Positions 7,463-13,913 of a stretch of 14,104 bases of DNA are shown piece after piece. Position numbers and translations under genes: made by a program. Position 1 is the first letter of the stretch. The number at the start of each line of letters is the position of its first letter. Below the pieces are notes generated by a model. It worked only from the letters and a program-made list of their open reading frames with translations. It made no database searches and was not told where the DNA came from. Source of the DNA: Desulfobacteraceae bacterium (GTDB taxonomy: Bacteria; Desulfobacterota; Desulfobacteria; Desulfobacterales; UBA5616); the NCBI GenBank assembly GCA_030620375.1, contig JAUXEW010000047.1, positions 1 to 14,104 on the forward strand, given 5' to 3'.

Positions 7463-8020
7463 TTGAATGCAGACGCCTCCGAACCTGTTGCACAGGCCCA
7501 CCTGGATCTTATTCCCATCGGTAAGGTGGACCCCTTGGCCGCATCCGTGGTTGCGGCGAACCTGCAGGCAATCCTGGGACTCAATACCAATATTCTTGAT
7601 TCCCTGCCTGAACCCGATTACGCTTTTTTAGCCCGGCGGGGACAGTACGAAGCCGGAAAAATTCTTCGTGAACTGGCATCCATGCCCGATGGATCAAGGT
7701 TTAAGCTGGGGCTGGTTCAAGTGGATATTTACACACCGATTCTTACATTTGTTTACGGAGAATCTCAACTGGGCGGAAAAGCAGCCCTGATCTCCTTGTC
7801 TCGAATTCATGACCAGGACCCTATGAAGATCTATATCCGGGCGGCAAAAATCGGAATTCATGAGATGGGGCATCTTTTGGGTATTGTACATTGCCGTGCC
7901 CCGGATTGTTTGATGCACTTTTCAAGCAATCTGGAACAGCTGGACACTTTGCCGTTAAGATTCTGCAATGCCTGCGAATACGAAGCCAGGCGTCGTCTCA
8001 GGTATCTGTTCGGGGGATGA
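7463..8020 (+). CDS. amzA: archaemetzincin-type zinc metalloprotease
   Basis: The 185-residue protein has the archaemetzincin signature: HEMGHLLGIVHC (zinc-binding HExxHxxGxxH followed by Cys), then a Cys four residues on, a Met two residues after that (CLM, the Met-turn), and a CNAC pair 16 residues further, giving the extra four-Cys structural zinc site. The N-terminal LDLIPIGKVD is the usual beginning of the family. No signal peptide is seen, so it is cytoplasmic; substrates are unknown across the family. The frame continues from the NtrC gene after its TAG at 7436-7438, and there is no ATG before the conserved region. TTG at 7463 is the most likely start, with GATGAGG at 7445-7451 as a distant ribosome site, and translation probably depends on coupling to the upstream gene. 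A GTG near residue 22 would cut into the conserved N-terminus. Confidence 0.88.
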   Translation: MNADASEPVAQAHLDLIPIGKVDPLAASVVAANLQAILGLNTNILDSLPEPDYAFLARRGQYEAGKILRELASMPDGSRFKLGLVQVDIYTPILTFVYGESQLGGKAALISLSRIHDQDPMKIYIRAAKIGIHEMGHLLGIVHCRAPDCLMHFSSNLEQLDTLPLRFCNACEYEARRRLRYLFGG

Positions 8021-8035
8021 GGGCTTCAATTGTCA

Positions 8036-8086
8036 AAACAAAGACCGCTCAGTCGAATATTTCACGACGAAGCGGCCATTTTGTTT
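8036..8086 (+). terminator. intrinsic terminator after the archaemetzincin gene
   Basis: CCGCT (8045-8049) pairs with AGCGG (8071-8075). Inside it GTCG (8052-8055) pairs with CGAC (8065-8068) around an AATATTTCA loop. Outside, AAACAAA pairs with TTTGTTT with small bulges. A T-rich run follows on + and the matching A-run precedes, so it may work in both directions. Confidence 0.6.
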
Positions 8087-8125
8087 AAACATAAAAAGCC
8101 TGGTCCTCTGGGCCAGGATTCTTTA
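8084..8125. repeat. 42-base dispersed hairpin repeat, copy 1
   Basis: The sequence begins TTTAAACATAAAAA, then a hairpin core, then a T-rich tail. It matches positions 9668-9709 in 39 of 42 bases (differences at the 15th, 18th and 38th positions). The two copies are in the same orientation and flank the minus-strand gene at 8133-9056 together with its upstream region. Confidence 0.75.
8091..8125 (-). terminator. intrinsic terminator, probably bidirectional, for the GcvH-like gene
   Basis: CCTGGTCC (8099-8106) pairs with GGGCCAGG (8110-8117) around a TCT loop, eight pairs with one G-T wobble. An A-run lies on the left (T-run on the minus strand) and ATTCTTTA on the right. It sits 8 bases beyond the stop codon of the minus-strand gene and after the archaemetzincin terminator, as expected between convergent genes. 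Confidence 0.7.
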
Positions 8126-8132
8126 TGGTGCA

Positions 8133-9056
8133 TTATATGGAGTAAAGAAATTCATCGACCAGCCGATCCCAACCGACTTCCGGAACCGTGCCGTATATAT
8201 CGGATAAAGCTTCGCCACCTGTGGCTGCCAGCTTATATTCAGTTTTTTCACCCAGTGCCTCGCCCAACAAGGACCGAAGCCGCGATGACTCGTCATCGAT
8301 CCAAGCCAGACTTTCAGTACCAAAGAAGAGGTTTTTTAAATTTTTACGAAGGCTGGAAGGCTGTATGATCATGAGCCATCCTTCTCCATAAGGATCTTTA
8401 TTGGCGGTAGTTGATTTCTTGAGCACCTTATGGTTTACGGCCACGATTTTCCCATCCACCGGACTGAGTGTTTCGGCTTCCTTACCGCCTCGCTTCAACA
8501 CGGCTTGGGGACGGTTTTGTCCTATGGTGGATCCCAGTTTTGGAATTTCGATATCATCCTGTGGACCCAGCAGTCGAAGTGCAAAGTCGTCGATTCCTAT
8601 GCGGACGCGCCCTCCGTATTCAACTCTGGCCCAAGTATGACCATAATGATAGTAATGATCTCTGGCAACATTGAATCCCGAGGCGGTATCCAAGACAGGC
8701 GGCTTGAGATTCGGCAAATAGCTGGTGTCTTCGATCATCTGGTCAAAGGGGCACTTCACACAATCATATCCGTAAGAGCACAATCCATATGAAATACGCC
8801 CGCTTAACATATGTCGGCATTTACCCTGGTTCATGAGGAGCAACATTCTTGTGGATCTTTGATGGGTTTTTCCTGCAGATTTTTGTTTTTCCTCAAAATT
8901 AGACCGCACCCGTTGATCCAACGAACAAACGAGACAATCAAAAGCGTTTATGCATTTTGTGGGTTTGATTACGCCGGCGCGACCCCAGACACATTTATTG
9001 TTGGTCATGGAATAGACGATGGGTTGTCTTGAGCGTTTTTGGTCTTTTGTTTCCAT
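8133..9056 (-). CDS. GcvH-like (lipoyl-domain fold) protein with duplicated four-Cys motif
   Basis: Residues ~1-110 contain two copies of C-x12-C-x5-C-x2-C: C22/C35/C41/C44 and C80/C93/C99/C102, each followed by a similar hydrophobic-Asp-Gln ending (SLDQ, PFDQ). They probably bind zinc or an Fe-S cluster twice. Residues ~138-260 resemble glycine cleavage H protein: GHTWARVEYGGRVRIGIDDFA, a LSPVDGKIVAVN segment and PYGEGWL. In true GcvH the lipoyl-lysine lies seven residues before the Ala-Pro-Val; here that place is Gly191, with K192 one residue later and K188 nearby, so lipoylation is doubtful. Similar proteins labelled glycine cleavage H occur in Desulfobacterota, but a role in glycine cleavage is not supported, since no gcvT/gcvP is present. 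AAAGGAGGC on the minus strand (9062-9070), 6-7 bases from ATG 9056, is a strong ribosome site. A sigma-54 promoter lies about 110 bases upstream. No membrane segment is seen. Confidence 0.85.
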   Translation of the reverse strand: METKDQKRSRQPIVYSMTNNKCVWGRAGVIKPTKCINAFDCLVCSLDQRVRSNFEEKQKSAGKTHQRSTRMLLLMNQGKCRHMLSGRISYGLCSYGYDCVKCPFDQMIEDTSYLPNLKPPVLDTASGFNVARDHYYHYGHTWARVEYGGRVRIGIDDFALRLLGPQDDIEIPKLGSTIGQNRPQAVLKRGGKEAETLSPVDGKIVAVNHKVLKKSTTANKDPYGEGWLMIIQPSSLRKNLKNLFFGTESLAWIDDESSRLRSLLGEALGEKTEYKLAATGGEALSDIYGTVPEVGWDRLVDEFLYSI

Positions 9057-9162
9057 GGTATGCCTCCTTTTATTAAATTACGATGGAAAAGCTTGATTTG
9101 TCGAAAAACATATTTGGATTTTCAAGGGCAGCAGAATAATGAGTTCTGTTGTCTCTTTATTC

Positions 9163-9179
9163 AGCATTTTTTGTGCCAA
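9163..9179 (-). promoter_or_regulatory. sigma-54 (-24/-12) promoter for the GcvH-like gene
   Basis: The minus strand reads TTGGCACAAAAAATGCT. The invariant GG (9177-9176) and GC (9165-9164) are separated by exactly 10 bases, and the -24 element is TTGGCAC. It matches the TGGCACG-N4-TTGCW consensus except for A at the G after CAC and A for the first T of TTGC. Transcription would begin near 9152, giving a ~95-base leader before ATG 9056. A complete sigma-54 activator is encoded at 6083-7438. Confidence 0.7.
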
Positions 9180-9270
9180 CAGAGGTTATTTGCATCATAG
9201 TTTGAAATAACCAGTTATAATTACAATAAAAAATTCATATGGCAGAATATTATTTTAGCAGGCAGGGCGT

Positions 9271-9299
9271 TTTGCACAAGGACGGTAATCTGGTGCAAA
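9271..9299. promoter_or_regulatory. inverted repeat, candidate upstream activator site
   Basis: TTTGCAC (9271-9277) and GTGCAAA (9293-9299) are perfect 7-base arms 15 bases apart. The centre is about 130 bases upstream of the predicted sigma-54 transcription start near 9152, the distance at which NtrC-family activators usually bind. The half-sites resemble the TGCAC/GTGCA halves of NtrC sites, although the spacing is wider. Binding is inferred. Confidence 0.4.
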
Positions 9300-9645
9300 T
9301 TGCGGCGATTTATTTGGCGTTGGGCATATTTATAACATAATCAATGGATTGGCATTCTGCTGTATTTTGCCCAGGCATGATGCAATATGCGGCAGTTTTT
9401 TAGACGCCATAACGAACGAACCTGTTAAAGCTAACCAAAGATATTTGAAATTTCATCATCGCCGGAATCCAGTATTTTTAAAAACTTATGACTGACACGG
9501 CCTGTTGACCATTTTTGTTAACCGTTGGTCCTGCCACTCCGAATGATTAAGTTTGCCGGTTTTCGTTCATGCACCCGTTAACTGAAGTTTTTGCCGGCCA
9601 ACAGGCTAAATCTGTTGACTTTAGTTGGTAAGTTTTGGTTTACGG

Positions 9646-9677
9646 TATGTTTAAAGTTTTTATTTTATTTAAACATA
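9646..9677. repeat. perfect inverted repeat upstream of the DjlA-like gene
   Basis: TATGTTTAAA (9646-9655) and TTTAAACATA (9668-9677) are perfect 10-base arms around a 12-base T-rich spacer. The right arm is the first ten bases of the 42-base repeat. It lies 75-106 bases before ATG 9752 and could be an operator. Confidence 0.5.
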
Positions 9678-9709
9678 AAAAACCGGGTCCTCTGGGCCAG
9701 GATTTTTTA
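9668..9709. repeat. 42-base dispersed hairpin repeat, copy 2
   Basis: This is the second copy of the repeat at 8084-8125, 39 of 42 bases identical and in the same orientation. The hairpin arms are CCGGGTCC (9683-9690) and GGGCCAGG (9694-9701), with one G-A mismatch that the other copy lacks, followed by ATTTTTTA. It has terminator shape but stands only 43 bases before a gene start rather than after a gene, so it may block upstream transcription, act as a leader element, or be a mobile or recombined copy. Confidence 0.7.
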
Positions 9710-9751
9710 CTTCGGCTCGTCCGTGTTAGAATGTGATACGGTGGTTAGGTA

Positions 9752-10507
9752 ATGAGTGTGTTTGGAAAAATAGTGGGGGGAGCCCTCGGATTCACCTTGG
9801 GTGGTCCTTTAGGCGCCATAGCCGGTGCGACATTTGGTCATGTTTTTGATAGGTCGAACGAGCTTTATGATGATGACCGAACGCCGCGCTTATCTAATGG
9901 TGAGTCGTCTCAACTGACATTTTATGTGGCAACATTTTCAATGTTGGCCAAACTGGTTCGGACAGATGGCCATATTAAACAGGAAGCGCTCAATACCATA
10001 GAACATTTTATGGTTCACGATCTCAATTTGGATCCGTATGGCAGAAACATGTCCAAGAATATTTTTTATGCTGCCATGGAATCGAATCAGCGGTTTGAGG
10101 ATTTTGCCCGTCAATTTTATGATGAATTCAGTACTCAGCCTCAATTTCTTGAAATGATGATTGATATTCTGTTAAGGGTTGCCACCGCCGATGGTGATTT
10201 GAGAGAAGACGAAGAACGTTTGATCCGGTCCGCAATGAAGATTTTTCATTTCGATGAACAGGCGTACAAAAAGATCAGGCAACAGGTTGTCGGCGTTCTA
10301 TACAGGTCATATACGATTTTAGGATGTGATAGAAATGATTCCATTGACCATATAAAAAGCCGATATCGAAATCTGGTCAATGATTATCATCCGGACAAAA
10401 TTGCATCAAAGGGGCTGCCGGATGAATTCATGAAATTTGCCCATGATAAATTTCGAGAGATTCAGGCCGCATATGAGGATATAAAAACGGAAAGAAAAAT
10501 AAAATAA
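9752..10507 (+). CDS. djlA: DjlA-like membrane-anchored co-chaperone (TerB and J domains)
   Basis: The 251-residue protein follows the DjlA plan. A Gly-rich N-terminal membrane segment (about residues 5-28, with GxxxG spacing and ending GHVFDRS, close to the GHMFDKA of E. coli DjlA) is followed by a TerB-like helical domain (~50-180) containing two acidic D-G motifs (VRTDGHI, TADGDLREDE). A C-terminal J domain (~188-250) carries the HPD motif at H213-P214-D215. J domains stimulate DnaK/Hsp70 ATPase, and the N-terminus should anchor it to the inner membrane with the rest in the cytoplasm. The ribosome site is weak (TTAGG at 9745-9749). The next gene is 69 bases downstream in the same direction, so it may be the first gene of an AAA+/VWA cluster, linking the chaperone system to that machine; this operon membership is inferred from spacing. 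Confidence 0.9.
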   Translation: MSVFGKIVGGALGFTLGGPLGAIAGATFGHVFDRSNELYDDDRTPRLSNGESSQLTFYVATFSMLAKLVRTDGHIKQEALNTIEHFMVHDLNLDPYGRNMSKNIFYAAMESNQRFEDFARQFYDEFSTQPQFLEMMIDILLRVATADGDLREDEERLIRSAMKIFHFDEQAYKKIRQQVVGVLYRSYTILGCDRNDSIDHIKSRYRNLVNDYHPDKIASKGLPDEFMKFAHDKFREIQAAYEDIKTERKIK

Positions 10508-10576
10508 CCCCCTAATTGGCTCCCTAAAACAAGGCGGTTTTCAAAGGCCGATTATCCTCCACAGAAAGGAAACACG

Positions 10577-11431
10577 ATGATTGATGCTGCAAATCAATTG
10601 AAAATCCCCAGACCTGATCCGAATTTTTTTATCTTAAAAGAGGATAAGGAAAATCTGGACCGGTTCAGCAAAATGTCGGAAAAACATCCGGTTAATATCC
10701 TGACTACGGGAAATCAGGGTTGCGGGAAATCTTCTCTGGTACGGCAATTTGCCTATATCTACAAAAGGCCGATGGCGACCTTCCAAGTCGGTTTGCTGCT
10801 TGAAGCCGGGCAGCTTTTTGGTCAACAGAGACTGAAAAGCGGTGAAACCTATTACCAGGAGTTCTTATTCCCAAAAGCCATCCAGACACCGGGGTGTGTT
10901 ATCCACCTGGAAGAAATTAACCGGTCGGAAAGTCCCCATGCCTTAAATGAACTTTTTTCAGTCCTTTCAGAAGATCGAAGTATCTGGATAGATGAACTCG
11001 GTATGGTTCAGGCGGCCCCGCGAGTAATGTTTTTCGCAACAATGAATGAGGGAGATGAGTTCTCGGGGACGGACGAACTTGATGAGGCTCTAAAAGACCG
11101 GTTTTATCGGATACATCTCGAATATCTTCCCCATAACGTCGAAAAGGAAGTCTTAATCCGAAAGACCAGTGTGGATGAAACCAAGGCAGATCAGATCTTA
11201 AAGATGATAAACAGAATCAGGAACAATGATCAACTCGAGATGAGCGTTTCCATAAGGCATAGTCTGATGATTGCTGAACTGGTTGCGATGGGCTCATCTT
11301 TGCGGGAAGCGTTGATTTACAGTTTGCAGATATCGAAAGATACATTAGAATCCCTGTTGCTCTCCATTCAAGTGGAAACAGGAGAAACAGAAGCGGATAG
11401 AGGGCGTCATATCTTATACCTTCGGGACTAG
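10577..11431 (+). CDS. MoxR/CobS-like AAA+ ATPase
   Basis: The 284-residue AAA+ protein has Walker A GNQGCGKSS (45-53), a Walker B-like HLEEINRS with E112-E113 (the first acidic residue is Glu rather than Asp), a sensor-1 ATMNE (154-158) and a DRFYRIHL arginine-finger region near residue 175. The short core and the EINRS sequence place it in the MoxR/CbbQ/NorQ/CobS group, whose members assemble into rings and work with a VWA protein on a target complex, for example in metal insertion or enzyme activation. The following gene, 8 bases downstream, encodes a CobT-like VWA protein, which fits. AAAGGAAA at 10565-10572 is a good ribosome site. The target cannot be read from the sequence; cobaltochelatase is unlikely because no cobN or cobalamin gene is present. 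Confidence 0.88.
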   Translation: MIDAANQLKIPRPDPNFFILKEDKENLDRFSKMSEKHPVNILTTGNQGCGKSSLVRQFAYIYKRPMATFQVGLLLEAGQLFGQQRLKSGETYYQEFLFPKAIQTPGCVIHLEEINRSESPHALNELFSVLSEDRSIWIDELGMVQAAPRVMFFATMNEGDEFSGTDELDEALKDRFYRIHLEYLPHNVEKEVLIRKTSVDETKADQILKMINRIRNNDQLEMSVSIRHSLMIAELVAMGSSLREALIYSLQISKDTLESLLLSIQVETGETEADRGRHILYLRD

Positions 11432-11439
11432 TATACACC

Positions 11440-13179
11440 ATGGAAACCAGATCCGATAAAACCAAGATTTACTCAAAGTATTGGAGAATAAATCGTTCGC
11501 GACAGGATGTCACCGAACTGGCCTTAAGCTTGAGGGCAATGCGTAAGGCAGCAGGCTATATCGGGAGAAACGTCAAGCCGATATTCTGGAAAGGGATGGT
11601 TGAAGAAGATAACCGTTCCATTATTCTGGACCCCGATGTGGTTAACGGCGTTTATCCCATTCCACACAAAACATTTGATGTTTTGGTCGGCCAGGTTGTC
11701 CTTGAGGGACTGTCTTCCATAGAGTTTGATGAGTGGGTCAGGGACAAAGTGATAAGTGGTGCAAATGATCTGAATGAAGCTGCAAGGCCTTATTTGGAAT
11801 GCCTTATTGATGCGGCGGAAAGCATTTACATCAATGAGTTGATAAAGCCTCGTGTATGGTCCCTTTACCTGTCGAGTTATTTTAGGAGCGTCCTTTCGGA
11901 AGACAAAAGAGACCCGACGCTGCCTCCCAGTCCTGATAGCCTTGCCGGCATTTGGAAGAAGAAAGAAATATTATTCCAAGTACCGGATATGCTTCATTAT
12001 GATTATGATGACCTTCTGACCGTGTTAACTCAATATGGCGCCGGAATAAAAAAACTGGCGTCTCTTAATGCCCTGGGTGTGAGAAGAGACAAGAGAATCG
12101 AACTTTATTTAGAGATGTGGTTTAAGGTTTATCAAATCATTTCCCAGTGGGAAACGTTCAATTTTGCCTCGGATGCGATCAACCTGTTTGATGAGGCGGG
12201 TCCCAAGGGCCAGGTGGATATAGAAGAAGATCAACAGAAAGACGATCAGTTCGGGGAAGAAAAGGAAAGCCAAAAACAAAATACAGGAGGTCTTGATCAG
12301 GAACTCGCTGATGATGTAAACGCTATCTTAGAGGAAGGGGCGGTCTCAAACAGGAGCATAGCTGTTGCTCGGCAGGAACCCGGCGCCCGGCCCATGGAGA
12401 CCTGTTTCGGACGCGGAGAGGTCAAGACTGATATTCAACCGGATATGGTTCAAGTCAGGCAGATGAAAAGGATTTTCAAGAAACAGGACCTCTTGATCAG
12501 AAGTATAAGAAGAAAGCAGATAAGACGGGGACTGTCCGAAGGGAAGTTAGATCCGTTGCGTCTCCATCGCGTCCCCTTGGACGGCAAAGTGTTTAAGAAC
12601 AAGCAATGTCCCGGCTCAGATTATTTTTGGCAAATTTGCATTCTGGCCGATGCATCAGCCTCTATGAGCGGAAAAGACGAACCTAAGGCCGGAAAAAAAA
12701 GATTGCGACGGCCATGGGAGGTGGCTGAAAAGAGTTTTGTTTCCCTTGCCGCGGCCGCAAAAGGACACCGAAATCTTATTGATATCTATGCGTATCGTGC
12801 GGAACGAAATATTTGCCATTTGACACAGCTCTTTCATGGAGGCGAACTCTATTCGGTTGATCCGGCGGGCAGAACACCTTCAGGTCAAGCCATTATGGCC
12901 GTGGCGATGATGCTCAATAAAAAATTCAAAAGAAGCATGATCGTCCATATAACGGACGGGGCCGCCAATTGCGGTCTTAGCCTCGGGGATGCGCTTAATT
13001 ATTGCCGGACAAATGGGATCGAAGTTTACACCATCGGCTGTGGATGCAACCGTCAGACCAGAGATTTTTTAAGAGAATTTTTTCCGCCCGGGCATCTTTA
13101 TTTTTTAAAAAGTGTTCACTATCTGGCAGACGGATTGACGCACCTGTTCAAGCAGAAAATACTGCATTCGATAAGATGA
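11440..13179 (+). CDS. CobT-like VWA domain protein, partner of the AAA+ ATPase
   Basis: The 579-residue protein ends in a von Willebrand A domain (~395-575) with an intact metal-ion-dependent adhesion site: D404-A-S406-A-S408, T479 in RTPSG, and D506 in ITDG. A charged low-complexity linker rich in Asp/Glu/Gln/Lys (~262-285) separates it from an N-terminal helical region. Near residues 60-92 the sequence (SIILDPDVV, then DVLVGQVVLEGLS) has the layout seen in VWA-linked metallopeptidase-like domains, but where HExxH would stand there is LEGLS, so any protease activity would be lost; that comparison is from memory and tentative. No signal peptide or membrane helix. It starts 8 bases after the ATPase gene with no clear Shine-Dalgarno, so translation is probably coupled. 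Proteins of this type act as substrate adaptors of MoxR-like ATPases. Confidence 0.86.
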   Translation: METRSDKTKIYSKYWRINRSRQDVTELALSLRAMRKAAGYIGRNVKPIFWKGMVEEDNRSIILDPDVVNGVYPIPHKTFDVLVGQVVLEGLSSIEFDEWVRDKVISGANDLNEAARPYLECLIDAAESIYINELIKPRVWSLYLSSYFRSVLSEDKRDPTLPPSPDSLAGIWKKKEILFQVPDMLHYDYDDLLTVLTQYGAGIKKLASLNALGVRRDKRIELYLEMWFKVYQIISQWETFNFASDAINLFDEAGPKGQVDIEEDQQKDDQFGEEKESQKQNTGGLDQELADDVNAILEEGAVSNRSIAVARQEPGARPMETCFGRGEVKTDIQPDMVQVRQMKRIFKKQDLLIRSIRRKQIRRGLSEGKLDPLRLHRVPLDGKVFKNKQCPGSDYFWQICILADASASMSGKDEPKAGKKRLRRPWEVAEKSFVSLAAAAKGHRNLIDIYAYRAERNICHLTQLFHGGELYSVDPAGRTPSGQAIMAVAMMLNKKFKRSMIVHITDGAANCGLSLGDALNYCRTNGIEVYTIGCGCNRQTRDFLREFFPPGHLYFLKSVHYLADGLTHLFKQKILHSIR

Positions 13180-13323
13180 ATGGTAACCCCGTTCACAGGG
13201 GGAAGGGATTCGGAGAAATAAGGCGCCCCCAAAGCGTTATAGAGATTTAGCTGTTTGGCAACAGGTTCAAGACAAAAGGGTAAAGCGGAGAAATGCGGTT
13301 TAATTTCAATCGGATCAATCCTT

Positions 13324-13330
13324 GGGAGGG
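13324..13330 (+). promoter_or_regulatory. ribosome binding site deciding the TPR gene start
   Basis: GGGAGGG lies 8 bases before a TTG at 13339. The longer in-frame TTG at 13255 has no purine-rich element in front of it, so the downstream TTG is the better start. Confidence 0.5.
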
Positions 13331-13338
13331 TAGCAAAA

Positions 13339-13899
13339 TTGGTCGAAGATGGTAATAAAAATTCGGTATCCGTGTTATGTCAAAGGGCAAATGACCATCT
13401 GCTGAAGAAAGAGCATGACGAGGCCCTGCAAATTTATCAATCTTGCCTTGATATCCTTTCGGAAAATACTGATCAGCATTCTCAGGCAATGATTTTCAAC
13501 AACATGGGATTAATTTACGTCCAGACAGGCCGGCTCGATCAAGCCATGAATTATTTTAATGAAGCGTGTGATCTTTATAAACTGCTGAACGACAACTACG
13601 GACAAGCCAACCAGCTCCAAAATATAGGGTCGGTTTATCGAGATAAAAAAGAATACGATAAGGCCCTTGATCCGTATTTAAAATCGCTTTCCTTATTTAA
13701 GGAATGCAAAGATGATGTGCAAATCGCAAACCAGTATGTAAACATCGCTTATATCCATGTGATGATAAAAGATTTCCAAACAGCATTATCATGGTATTCG
13801 CTGGCATTGGTATTATTCGAAAATGGTGGAGATACTGAAAAAACCGGCCAAATACAAGCAAACATCGATAATTTGCTTGGGATTGTTGAACATCCTTAA
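13339..13899 (+). CDS. tetratricopeptide repeat (TPR) protein
   Basis: From TTG 13339 the product is 186 residues and consists almost wholly of four TPR units about 40 residues apart, each with the small-residue and aromatic pattern (NNMGLIYVQTGRLDQAMNYF, NIGSVYRDKKEYDKALDPY, NIAYIHVMIKDFQTALSWY, and a less regular first unit KKEHDEALQIYQ). This spacing resembles the kinesin-light-chain/TPR_12 style. TPR proteins are scaffolds; with no other domain, signal peptide or membrane segment this one should be a cytoplasmic adaptor. It lies in the same direction as the AAA+ and VWA genes, 159 bases after the latter. An in-frame TTG at 13255 would add 28 residues but has no ribosome site, and the added residues are not TPR-like. 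Its partner is unknown; the neighbouring VWA/AAA+ pair or the nucleotidyltransferase-like protein downstream are candidates. Confidence 0.85.
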   Translation: MVEDGNKNSVSVLCQRANDHLLKKEHDEALQIYQSCLDILSENTDQHSQAMIFNNMGLIYVQTGRLDQAMNYFNEACDLYKLLNDNYGQANQLQNIGSVYRDKKEYDKALDPYLKSLSLFKECKDDVQIANQYVNIAYIHVMIKDFQTALSWYSLALVLFENGGDTEKTGQIQANIDNLLGIVEHP

Positions 13900-13913
13900 C
13901 CCCATATGATGAT

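Larger units (their letters stand above)
9057..9751. other. 695-base intergenic region between divergent genes
   Basis: No credible protein gene is seen on either strand. The part next to 9057 holds the ribosome site and sigma-54 promoter of the minus-strand gene, and 9271-9299 holds an inverted repeat. A long-range pair GCCTGTTG (9500-9507) with CAACAGGC (9599-9606) and several GTTGAC/GTTAAC words lie in 9500-9620. The right end has an inverted repeat and the second copy of the 42-base hairpin repeat. A small RNA or a decayed gene is possible but I cannot support either. Confidence 0.55.

Noticed and set aside
8430..8792. Plus-strand open frames of 67-120 codons
   Set aside because: All lie antisense to the well-supported GcvH-like gene and lack motifs and ribosome sites.
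9261..9302. Plus-strand sigma-54-like elements (GGCAGGGCGTTTTGC, GGTGCAAATTGC) for the DjlA-like gene
   Set aside because: The GG-to-GC spacings are 11 and 8 rather than 10 bases, and the sites are over 400 bases from the start codon.
10508..10576. Hairpin AAGGCGG...GGCCG between the DjlA-like and ATPase genes
   Set aside because: The arms are not complementary (GGCGG against GGCCG) and no T-run follows, so it is not a terminator.
10577..13179. Cobaltochelatase CobS/CobT
   Set aside because: The ATPase/VWA pair resembles CobS/CobT in architecture only; no cobN or cobalamin genes are nearby, and the neighbours are chaperone, TPR and nucleotidyltransferase-like genes.
13185..13202. CCCC/GGGG hairpin after the VWA gene as a terminator
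   Set aside because: Only four or five pairs and no T-run; the TPR gene follows in the same direction.
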